Assembly (NCBI GenBank): GCA_903901425.1
Contig: CAIURC010000012.1
Span: forward strand, 1-64,000
DNA length: 64,000 nt
DNA from: an uncultured Spartobacteria bacterium
GTDB lineage: Bacteria > Verrucomicrobiota > Verrucomicrobiia > Chthoniobacterales > Chthoniobacteraceae
Direction of reading: 5' to 3'
The position numbers were made by a program, and so were the translations under genes. Below are positions 11,101 through 23,100 of this stretch, in pieces. The notes beneath the pieces were generated by a model. That model did no database searches, was not told the DNA's origin, and saw nothing but the letters and a program-made list of their open reading frames with translations. The first letter of the stretch is position 1. Every line of letters starts with the position of its first letter.

Positions 11101-14100
11101 ACGCTGTTGCGCTGGATTGCGGACTTGAAAGGGTCAGGGTGCCTGAGCCGACCTTGGCGAGCGAAACACCACCGGGGAGGGCGTCGTTGAACCGCCTGAA
11201 CTGGCCTGAAAAGACCGAGTCGGCGTTGTTGAATCCGATGCTGAGCGTGCCGGCGCCGCGGTCGGAAAACACATCGCCGGATCCGGCGAGCCCGCCAAGC
11301 GTCGTGGAGTAGCCGGCTAGATTCAGGATTGTGTTGGTACCCAGATCAAGCGTGGAAAAGCGGGAGCCCGCATTCTGCGAGCCGAGTGCGATGCCGCCCG
11401 CGGCGACGGTGAGTGGACCCGTGAAAATCTGGGGGGCGGAGAGTTGGAGCAGTCCGTCCCCGGCCTTCAGAAATCCAGCCGGTGAGCCGACAACGCCCTG
11501 GAGGTGGAAGGTCGGTACCAGCGGGGCAACTGACCGGCCATCGACGAGGATGGGATGGATGGTGAGCGTTTTCTGGCTGTCACCGAACTGGACACGGCCG
11601 GCGATTCCGGCGGAGGTGGCGGCGCCGAGTTGGGTGGTGAAGCTGGGATTGGAACTGGAGGCGGTGATGCCCGCGTTGCCGATGGTGAGAACGCCGGGGG
11701 CGCCAGGGCCGCTCTCGGGCAGGAGTCCGAAGGTGTTGACGAGCGGGGTGGCGAAGCCGCCGCCGGCATTGTCGAAAACGAGGCCCTCGAGGGTGTTGTC
11801 TCCGTGGAGATTGAGCGTGGCGTTTCCGATCAGCGAGACCACATTGGACGCCGCAATCTGGCCCGGCCGGTTCAGCATGGTGACGGTGGCCGGCCCGTAA
11901 ATCTGGAGGCCGCGCCGGGAATCCGCGGCGGCGGGGATGGTGACGCCGGGTCCGTCCAGCACGAGGGTGCCGAGGCTGACCACCGTGCCGCCTGTGTAGG
12001 AGTTGGCTGGGGACGCCCAGGTCATCACACTGGCACCCGTGTCGCCCGAAGATTTGACGACCCGGACGGAGCCGCCTGGGCCGTTGTCGGTGAGGTTTGC
12101 CGAGATCCGGACTGTGCGGTTCACGCCTCCGTAGTTGGCGTGGATGAGGTAGAAATCAGCGGGAACACCGGGCGCGCCTGCGGTGAGGGAACCGTTGGCG
12201 ATCTGGAGGGAGGTGTTGTTGGTGGACTGGGCAAACAGGATCCCGCCGGCCTCGGAACGGAGTGTAAATCCGCCGAGATCCAAAAGGCTGTTGGCGGTTG
12301 GGGAGGCGAATGTGAGCGTGTTGAGTACGGTGTTGCCGCCAAGAAGGGTGGTGCCTGAGACGGCCGACCGAATGTTTTCCGTGGATGCAGGGAAAGCGTT
12401 CAGTGGTGTAGAGCTGCTTCCCGCAAAGCCCTGCCCGTTGATGGGGCCAACGCCGAATCCGGGCTGATAGGAGGCGAATTCGCGGTCCACAAAGGCCCAG
12501 GGACCAATCAGGTTCTGCCGAAGCACGGGCGTTGAGCCTGCGGTGAGGGTGCCATTGATCCGGGTGAAAAATGTCCGGGCGCGGCTTCCGATGAGGCCTT
12601 TGCTGCCCTGGTCGTTGAAGCGGACCAGAGCGGTAGAACCTACCGGCCGGGACAAGTCGGCAAACGTGACGTCCAGAGAGTTGACGCCCGTGCCCGGGGT
12701 GGCGGCGAACACGTTGTTTTGTCCGGCCACCAGCGAAAGCGGCCCTGCATTTTCCCGTGAATCCATTTGGGGCCGGCCTACGAACTGGAGCGTTCCCGCC
12801 AGGAGCGAGACGGGAACCGAGTCTGGGAGGCGATCCTCGAACACGGTGGTGCCGTCGTTGCGGAAGAGGATCGTGGCGTGTTGGACGGAGACGGGACCGG
12901 TTCCCGAGATGCGCCCGGCATCCGTGAATGTGGTTGTCCCGCCGTTGAACAGGGAGCCGTCGGTGTGGGCGAGGGCGTTGGTGAACGTCAGGGCCCCGTC
13001 CCCGGTGCGTGCAAAGAACAGCGGGCCGGAGGAAGTTCCGGCGAAGGTCCGGGAAGCGGTGTCGTTGTTCAAAACCAGGGTTGCCGGCCCCGAACTGGAG
13101 GTGATGAGGCCGCCGGTGACAACGCTGTCAGAGAAGAGCCCTGAGGTGAACTGGATGTTCCCGTTCAAATCCAGAGTGCCCCCGTTCAGCGCAAGGTAGT
13201 TGTTGGCCGGAAGTGTGTTGGTGCCTCCTTGCAGACGGAGCGTGCCCTGGTTGAGGACATACTGCCCGGTCAACGTGTTCGCACTCATGCCAGACAGGAA
13301 CGGTATCGCGGACGCGGGCGTCGCAAGCGTGAGCGTGCCTGACCCGGCTTTCACCAGAGAAATGTTGCCCGCCCGGGTCCCGTTCCCACCATGGAGCAGG
13401 CTGGAGACCGTCAGATCGCCCAGAGTCCAGAAATTGAGGACGCCCTGTCCGGCCGGCTGGCTGAGAATGCCGCCGGAGATCGAAGATGCGCCGTTTCGCA
13501 CCAGGATGCCGCCGCTGGAGTTGGTAAGTGCGAGTCGGGTGCCGAGTCCGAGCTGTGCGCCGGACTCGAGTGTGAGCGAGTTGACGGTGAGATTGGCGGC
13601 GCCGGCACTGGTGAAGCCGGAGTTCAGGAGCAGATTGCTGTTGGATGAGGCGACATTGGGCGCCTCGTATTCGGAGGCTGCCAGAGGCCGGAGCCCGAAT
13701 GCACCGGTCTGGCCAGAGACCCCATCGGACGTTGCAAAGGAGACGCCGGAACCGGACTCTGTCCGGTCCACGAGGGCCCATGGCAGAATCCCCTTGTTGC
13801 GGCTGCCGACCGGGCCGGACTGGCCTGTGTAGGCAAACCCGGCGTCGGTTCCGGCAATCGAGGCAACACCGGGACCCGCGGTTGAGCCGAGTTGCGAACC
13901 TCGGAAAAGGACGGAGGCACCCGTGGCTCCGGCATTCGAGTACGCAGCGTTGTTGGCGGAGGCAAAGGCGGCTGCAGTCGCGCCCATGCTGAAGAGGAGC
14001 GCGGCGGGTTGCGTGGGATCGGCTTGGACCGTCACCACAGTGTAGCCGCGGGTGAACAGCGGGTTGGAGATGGTTTCCGAGGTCGGCCCTGAAGAACCGC

Positions 14101-17100
14101 CCCGGAGCAGGAAATGGCCGCCGCGGAATTGAACCGAGCTGGCACCGAGCCGGTTGGTGACAGTGGTTGAGGAGTTGTCCAGCTCCAGAGTTGCGCCTTG
14201 GAAAAGCTGGAATCCAGAAAAGGACGGCGCCACAGCCGGAGGCGGTGGCGGGGTGATCGTGAGCGCTCCCTCTCCGGAGAGAAGGAGGCGGCCGGCGTTG
14301 ATTTTGAACGAATCGCCGGCGAGGGGAAGGACGCTGACGTTTTCGATCTGGAGCGAACCCGAGCCGAATTTTTCAGCGCGGTTCCATGCAGGTGCGGCGC
14401 CTGCGGACAGGGGAGTGCCGGTGATCCGGATGTTGCCGGCGCCTGTAAAAAAGAGGGCGCGCGGGGTGGCGCTCCCCATCTGGAGGCCGCCGGAGAGGGT
14501 GAGAGTGCCGCTGGTGGATCCGATGGCTGCATCGCCGAGGGTGGTGATGGGACCCGACCAAGTGTTGTCGCCCGAGACGTTCTCGAGCTGGCCGCCAAAC
14601 TGGATGCCGCCCAGCGGGAGACTGGCGGTGCCCGAGTTGAGCACAAGCGGGTTGGCGACCGAAACGCCGCCGTCGAGTTGGACGGCCGCCTGCTGGCTGG
14701 ATGCGACCTGAACCGTGCCGGTTCCGAATGCGGCATTGTGGAGGGCACGGACGGCGCCGCCGTTCACGGTGAGTGTGCCGGACCACGTCGAATTGTCGGC
14801 GGCGAGGCTCAGGATCCCGGTGTCGTTTTTTGCGAGGCTGGCGCTGGAGTCGCCGGAGAACGCAAAGGGCGAATTGAGCCGGAGCACGCTTCCGGAGACG
14901 ACCTCGATTGCGCGGGTATTGGCGGTGTTGGCGAGGACAAACGAGCGGGCGGTCTCGAAGCTCGAGGTGGCGCGGAAAGCGGACGTGCCGGCCGAGGGCG
15001 CCAAAAGGACTGGGTTGGCGGCGTTGCCGAGGGCGGCATCGGAATCGGCGGCAAGAACGCCGCGTGTGATTTGAATGGGGCCGTTGAACGTGTTGAGGGG
15101 GTTCGCAAGGACGAGCGTGCCTGCGCCCGTCTTGACCAGAGAGCTTGCGCCAGAAAGCCGGCCAGTGAGGGTGAGTCCCTGGACCACGTTTGAGGCGGAT
15201 GCGTTTGCGACAGAGAACGTGGGCGAAGCTGCAAGCGCAATATTGTCGGAGAGCCTGAGCCCGAATCCGTTGTTGTTGACCAGAGTCAGACCGTTGGCCA
15301 GAGCCGGTGTGGAGAGGGAAGCTGGTGCAAGAGTCTTGTTGGCTGCGGTTGCGAAATACGAGGTGGCGCCTGCCCGGTCCACGGTGAGGGTGAGCAGCGC
15401 ATCTGATGGCGCAGCCCAGGAGAGGTTCCCCAGCGGAAGGATCTGGGGTGCACCTGTGCCGTCCCCGTCGTGCAGCAGGGAGAAGGTCGGGGCCGATGTG
15501 AGGCCCGAAATCTGGACCGGAACTGCGGGGTTGAGCTGGGTGAAATTGAACGCCGAAAGATTGCCTGGCCCGGACACCCGGAGGGATCCCGGACCGGAGC
15601 CGAATCCGAGCGCGGTGATCGACTCGATACCGGAGAGTGTTCCCCTGAGCGCCAGACTGACCGAGGGGTTGGGCAGAAGAATCTGGGTGCCGGTGGTCTG
15701 CAGGTTTTGGAACGTCACGGTTCCAGTCAGTTGCAGCGTGGCTGGCGACAGGCCGGTGGATTCGATGAGCGGGTCCGCTGCGAACACCACCGGATTGAGA
15801 AGGACGCGGCTGGCATTGTTCACCAGGAGCCGGGTGTTTGGGGCAAACGCCGCGGTCCCTGTGCCGAGCGGACCGGACAACAGGCCGGCACTGAGCGAGG
15901 TGGCGGTGTCGCGGCCGAGGACAAGACCGCCCTCAAGCACTTGCACGCCGTTCGTAAAGGTGTTTGCGCCGGAAAGCAGAAGCAGGCCTGTGCCAGTCTT
16001 GGTCAGGCTGGAGTTGGATGCGTTTGGGGCGGATGCGAGCGTGGAGGCCAGATGGAGGGAGGGCGCGAACTCGTTGAATACGGCGCCCGAGGCCTGGAGA
16101 CTCACGGGAGCCGTGAACACCGGGGTGGCGCCGTTGGGGAGCAGGAGGGTGCCGCCGGAGACGGTTGCAACAAAGAGCGGGTTTTGGGAGACGGCGCTCA
16201 GAGGGGCGACGCCGGTGAGTGTGAGCGTGGTGCCGGATCCCAGAGAGACGGTTGGGCTGGCGTCCCCGCCCCGGTTGTTGAACTGGAGCGAGTCCAGGGA
16301 ATGCGCGGTGTTTGCCGCCAGATTGAGCACGGCCCGTCCATTGAGGAGCACGGCGGATCCTGGGGCAATGGCGTTGGACGCCTGGACGTTCACGGTGGCT
16401 GCCGTGAAGTTTGCGCCCCCGTTGAGGGTGAGAAGGCCTGCAGGCAGGACGGAGGCGCCGGCGATGGCGGGCGAAAGCTGGAGGGTGCCTTGGTTCACCA
16501 CGGTCCCGCCTGAGAACGAGTTGGCGGCGGTCAGGACCAGGGTGTTGGCGCCGGATTTGATCAGTTGGACCCGGTTTCCCGAGCCATTGTCAGCAATCTG
16601 CGCGTGTACGGTGAGGGTGCTTTGGTTCCCGTAAACGACGAGTTCCCTGAGGCCGGAGGATTCGGCCCCGCCTGCGGTGAGCACGCCCGGGACAGCGGGT
16701 GAACCGAGGCTAGATGGGGCGTTGTTATCGCTTCTGAGGAGGCCGCCGAGCTCCAGGTTGAGCGTGTCGCCTGCGTTGGCGAACGCCACATCGTTCTGGA
16801 ACGCTCCAGCCAGACGGAGTACGGCGGCGCTGGTGGTCCCGGAGGGAAGCGTGGTGACAGAGGGTGCCGTGGCAGGGATCTGCGTGAGTCTGCCCGGTCC
16901 AAACACGGCATCGTACGGCACATAACCGCCCTGACCCACGGTTCCAATGCCCGTGGCCGGATTGAACGCAGCGTAATCGGTGGAGTTGACGATTGCCCAA
17001 GCCCCGAGGAACCCGTTCTGCGTCGTGGGCGGGTTCTGGAGTAGAATCCGGGAGCTGTTTCCGGCCAGGCCGACGTTGGATCCGAGGATGTTGAGGGTGG

Positions 17101-20100
17101 TTCCCGGAGACCGGTCGAGTCGGGCGAGGGAGAGTTCGGTGGACCAGAAGGCACCGCCGCCGGCTGCTGCGACAAGAGTGTTGGCGCCTTCGGCCAGAGT
17201 GACGGGGCCGAGGGTTTCGCGGGAGGCGCTGTTGAACCGCCCATTGAGCCGGAGATCAGCGCCCCTGAGCGTGACCGGGGCCGTATCGGGCAGGCGGTTG
17301 TCGTTCTGGGTGAAAAGTCCGGCGTTGTTCTGGAGCTGGAGCCGGCCGTATTGGATCGAAATGGAAGAGGTCCGGAGCAGCGCGGCATCGTCCCTGAGGT
17401 CCAGCGAACCGCCGAGGACGGTGGTGCTGCCGCCGTACGAATGGGGGCTTTCAAACGTGGTGGTGTTCTGGCCCGGTGTCCGGACAAAATGCACGGCATC
17501 TCCGGAGATGGACCCGGCGAAAACAGCCTCGGCGTTTCCTGCGAGGAGCGTGCCGGTTCCGGTGGAACTGGTGATCCGGCCGGCGGTTCCTGGCAGAAGT
17601 CCGGGCGAGGAAAGTCCCGCGAATTGTTGGAGGGTGCCGTTGAGATCGAGCGTGGCGCCCGCGTCTAGAACGAGTCCGGAGGTGCCGGGGAAGAGCGTGG
17701 AGTTCCCGGCACCGAGGCGGAGGGTGCCGTCGAGGATCGATGTCGGGGCGTTGAGGAACTGTTTTCCCGAGAGGAGGAGGGTGCCTGGGAGCGCCTTGGA
17801 GAGGGAGTTTCCGGCGACCATGGAACCCGCGATCTCAAGAGTGGTTTGTGCGCCGACTTGGAAAATCCCATGGGCGCCGAGGTGGAGTTGGGGGGCGGTG
17901 ATACGGTGGGCGGTTCCTCCAGACGCAAGCACGGCCCCTGAGGCGAGCGTGAGCACCGGGGTATCGCCCGTCACCGAAACCTCGAGCGGGGTCGAGGCTG
18001 TCAGGGCCAGGGCGTTGACCGTGCGCCCGTTGGAAAACTGCAGGTTCGAGAACTGCGTGCCCAGCTTGAGCGTGTCTGTCCGGAGCGCAGAATTCACGTC
18101 CGTGAGAGACGCGTAGGCGTTGAATGGGACCACACCCAGCGCGGGGTCGTATCCTGCGAAATCTGTTTCCCCAATCAGAATGCGGGGCGAAATTCCTTGG
18201 GCGGAGGTTGGGGGCGTTGAGCCAAGCAAAACGCGGGCTCTGGAGCCGAGTTCGGCAATTCCAGAGAGATCCAGAAGTGAACCGGCAGTTGGAAAATCTG
18301 AGGAGGTGAACGAGAGGGCGCCGGAATCTGGGAGGAGGATTCTGCCGAGTCCTGTGCCGACCCGGAGATGGCCGAGGGCGATGGGGGTTTCGGGTGCGGG
18401 ATTGAGCGCGGAGAATGTGCCGCCTTGGAGGGTTAGGGCGCGGCCTTCGAGCCGGTTGGGGGCTGTGGCATCCAGTTGAAAAATGCCGCCCGAGTTCAGG
18501 ACAAGCCCGGTGCCGGGTGCGGAGGAGAGAGACCGGAGACCGCCCTCGATGCCAGTGAGGAGAACGGTGCCGCGGTTGACAGTGAGGGAGCCTGAAAATG
18601 TGTTGTCGCCCGAGAGGGTGAGGCGGCCAGAGCCGGAGAATACGAGATTGCCCGGGGCCGTGCCGCCGTTCTGGATACTACCGGAGATCCGCGTGTCTCC
18701 CGGTCCTGCGAGGGTCAAGGTCCGGGCGCTGTTGTTTTCCGAGAGGTTGACTGCGACGGGAGCGGAGAGGAGGAGGGAGGCGGGTTGCGCGATCTGATTG
18801 AACAGGAGCCGGTTGCCGCCTGAGTTGGTGAGGGTGGCAGCCAGTTCGATGCTCTGGCTGCCTTCAAACACGGCCGGGGAACCCGAAAGCTGCACGGGGG
18901 TCAGGATGGCGCTTGCACCGAGCAGAGGCGTGGTGGCGGACACGGTGCCGCCTGCCAGCGTGAACAGGGAGGACGCACCGAGCGGGTTCGAGCCCGGATC
19001 CTTGCTGAGGATGAGCGCACCCTGAGAGAGGGTTGTGGGGCCAGTGTAGGTGCTGGCGGGCCCGGACAGCGTGAGGGAAGCTGCCACCGCCACATCCAGC
19101 CCGATCCGTCCCCCGGGATTCGGGTTCTCGGTGATGGAACCGTTCCAGACCGTGGTTCCGTACCCTCGGACAAACAGGGTCTGGGGGGCAGCGGGCGCGG
19201 TGGACGACTCCAGATTTTGGAAGTTGCCTTGGATGGTGAGCGCGGCCCCGTTCTCCAGATTGTTGCTGAGGATCCAGGAGTTTGGGCCCGCAGTTTTGCG
19301 GAGCGCAACGCCGTCGGTGCCGGCGAGGGTGATTGGGTTCTGCCCGGCAAACACTGCGGTGGAGCCGTTGCCCTCGACCACGGCCCGGACAGTGAGCGGG
19401 CCGCCGTAGCCGAAGATGCTTCCGTTGTTCAGGCTGAGGATGGGGCTGGAGCCGATGCCCGCCTCGGTCAGTCCGAGCGTTCCCGAAAACACCCGGATTG
19501 GTCCGGTGAACTGGTTGGGGGACTGCGGATTCAGGATCCAGGTGCCGCCCTCGGTTTTGTTAATTCCGAGCCGGGCCGGGTTGGTTGCGGCGGAACTGTC
19601 GGTGAGCAGGGACCGGACGGTGTTGTTGTCGACGTTCGAGCCGCGCAGTTCCAAGAAGAGTGTCCGGAGCGAAGCGTCGCGCTGTGTGGTGTTGGAGAAC
19701 GCACCGGCCAGTTCCAGAGGTCCGCTGCCCGAGGCGTCGATGCGCCATGTCCGGTCCGCTGTCCCGAGGTTCCCCTCCAGACTCAAGGGCCTGGTCGCCG
19801 ATTCGCCGGGTCCCACGTAAAGCAGCGCATTCAGGTCCCCGGAGTTCCTTGAAAGAACCAAGGAACCGCCGCTGGCCCCGAGCGAACTGGCGGTTGTGCC
19901 GGAGGCGTTGCCGATGGAACTCACCACCAGCGTGCCGTCCTGAATCGTGGTGTTTCCGGTGTACCGGTTTGCGCCGCCCAAAGTCAGAACGCCGGCCCCG
20001 TTTTTGGTGATCCCCGAGGAAACGGAGCCGTCACTGAGGATGCCGGAAAGAATTCCAGCCGTTACCATGGTGCCGGTGTTGAAGTTGGGCTGGACGGTGA

Positions 20101-23100
20101 GGGTCCGAGTGGCGGCGTTGAGCGCGAGATCGTTGAGCAATTCCGTCTCGCCCAGTGCGGTTCCTGAGCCGAGCACGAGGGCGCCCGGGTTGAAAGTGGG
20201 AGTGCCCCAGGAGAGACCGGCCGAGCCGAGTCGGACCCGAAGTCTGTCCGGGGTGGCTGCGGCAAAGCCGGAAGAGCCGGAGGGGATTTGAACCTGTCCG
20301 GGAGCGGTGCCGGGTTCCCGAGAAAACAAACCGGCAGATTCAAGAACGCCACCCTGCAGCGAAAGCAGGCTGTTGGTTGGAAGCCCCACGCCGTCGAGGG
20401 CGCGGAGTGCGCCCCCGGAAACCGTGGTGGTTCCGGAGTAGGTGTTGGGGGTGGCGGGTTGAAGGATCCAGAGCCCGGAATCGGCCTTGGTCAGGCCGGT
20501 GGTGGAACCGTCCAGCGGATTGTTGGTGAGGAGCGGTCGGAACACGTTGTCTCCGGCAGACGAGCCGCCCAGCGTCAGGGTTTTTGAGCCCGGCGTGAGG
20601 AAAACGAGCGGGCTGGTGTTGGCAAACACCAGACTGGCATGGTTCGCTCCCGAGCCCGCCGTCGCTGATTCGTTCCCAAATGTTCCGGACGACTGGATTC
20701 CCGCGTTGCCTGCGAGAGAAAAGAGGCGGTTCGTCGAAACAGAGGGCGTTTGCGAGGTTTGATAGATGCCGCCGCCCGTGGCTCCAGCCCCCGTGTACAG
20801 AAGCGTGCCGTTGTTGAACACCAGGTTTTCCGGGGCGCTGCTCGAGGCTCCGATGCCGGACGGTGCGCCGCCATCGGCAAGACGGGTCACCGCAAGAGTG
20901 CCGCCGTTGAGCACCGTTCCACCGGTGTAGCTTTGCATGCCCACCACGGCCTGAGTGCCCGTCCCGTTTTTTACGATGTGCAGCGACTGGGTTCCGTCCG
21001 CGAGTGTTCCGCCGAAAGTGCTGCTGGCTGTCGTCACGCCCGGTTGCCCGATCCAGAGCGCCGCACCGGACTCCGGATGAAGGTTCGTCACGGTCCCGGC
21101 TCCGGAGAGGGTTCCCGTGACCACGGTGGGAAGGCTGGGGCCACCCGGGAAAACGGGGAGGCGGGAGCCGGCGCCGTTGAGATCGAGCACGGCATTCTGA
21201 CGGACCACGGTGGTGTTGGCCGGGTTGGAGATCGCGCCCAGAGTGGCTGCCGCACCGGACAGGCGCAGGGTGCCTTGGTTCACGGTGGTGTTGCCGGTGT
21301 AGGCGTTTGGGCCGGACAACACCAGCAGACCATCGCCCGTTTTTGTGAGGCTGGATCCGCCTGAACCGATGGGTGAAGAAACCGTCAGTGCCTGCGCCGG
21401 GCTGCTCCCGTTGGTGGTGATCACCAGCTCCTGCCCCGCAGTACCCACAGAAAAAGGGCCGGTGATGGAGGCTGGACCAAATGAGTTGTCGAAAAGGAGG
21501 CCCCCGGGGCTCGAAGAAAAACTCAGCGCGCCCCCCAGAGTCATGGTCTGCGCGCCTGCCAGTTTGAGCGATTGCACGGTCTGCGCCGCCGTGGTGACGG
21601 TGTCCCCCGTCAAAAGGGAATGCGCCGCCGCACCGCTGCCCGGCAGGCCGGGCGTGTACCCGGTAAAGCCAACGATCCGCGTGCCGTCCAGTGCCGCCCA
21701 GTCCGTTCCCCGGAAAGTGGCGTAGCCTGGCAACACTCCCGAATTGGGCGGAGTCGAGAACTGGATGGAACCCGAGCCGGGCTGGAAATCGAGGGTGGCA
21801 CCAGGGGAACGAGCCGCGAGGCCGAGGAAGTTCAGCGTGCCGGTGCCATCGGCGATGCGGAGCACACCGTGGCCAGCCAGTGCAGAGAGCCTGCCGAACG
21901 ACGCAGAGTCCGCCGTTCCTGAGGTCCATTCCAGGATCCCGCCGGCGAGGCCCCGGCGCGTGACCGGATCCGAATCGAAAATCACCGGAGTGGTTGGGCC
22001 CACCACCGATCCGGACCGGATTCTGAGCGTGCCTGCGGTGAGGGTGAGTGTTCCGGCAAAATTCGGAGCCGGGGTGAATGAAAGGGACTCGGCATCTGGC
22101 ACTGCGCCCACAGTTTTTGAGGCCCCAGTGGCACTGGCGAGGGTGACGGAGTTGGGGCCGGAAATGGAACGGATGAACCAGCCCTCCTCTGCAGGCAGGC
22201 TTGTACTGACCACGCGCTGGCCTGGGACGAGTCCAGCAGTGCTTGGAAGCGTCAGCACCGGATTGGCCGTGCCGGTGCTGGCAGCTGTGGTGGACTGAAT
22301 CCCCTCCATGCCGGATGCCCGGTGGACTTCGGCGGCGCCTGCAGGCGCCAGCGCCGTACGGTTCTGGCTGAGCACCAGAGTCTTGCCGTCCACAATCTGC
22401 GAGATGAGCGTTCCTGCCGGGATCCCAGGCCCGGAGATGGGCTGTCCCACAACCAAGCCCGCAGTCCCATCTTCCACAGGGAGTGTGACCAGCGTGGAGT
22501 CCGTTTCGCCAGCGGCGTCCAAAGAAATTGTCGTCGGCGCGCCCATTCCGGATGCCGGCTCCGCCAGTTCCCAAGTCCCGGTTCCAAACTTGACCAGGCT
22601 CGTGAGGGACCCGGAGTTGGGAATCAGCCCGGCGATCTGGTTCGCCACGGAGCCAAGGGCATCCCCGCCCAGGTGCAGGGTTTTTGTGCCGGGATTGGAA
22701 GCGGCGAAGTTGGAGGAGATCCGGAGTGGCCCGGGACTGGAGCCGGACTGCTGTGCGAGCAGGTAGGCGTTGGAGCCCGAGAGGTCGAGGGTGTTCCGGT
22801 TCCAGTCCTCGCCTTCGCCGGTTCCTGAGGCGCCCAGGAATGCGAGCGCACCGCCGTTCAACTGAATCCGGCTTGAGCCGAAGATTTCTCCCGTCCGGAC
22901 CTCGGTGGTGCCATCGTTCAGAATGAGCCTGCCCGAGAGCGTGGATGGCGCCCCAGAAACGGCTTGGGAAAACGTCAGGGTTCCGCTTCCCGTCTTTTGA
23001 AAGAGATGCAAGCTGCCGGTGGCTTGGATCTTGCCAGTGACCAGCGTGTCGCCCGCAGACTGCAGGGTAAACGTGCGGGGTTCGGATCTGTCCCGCGTCC

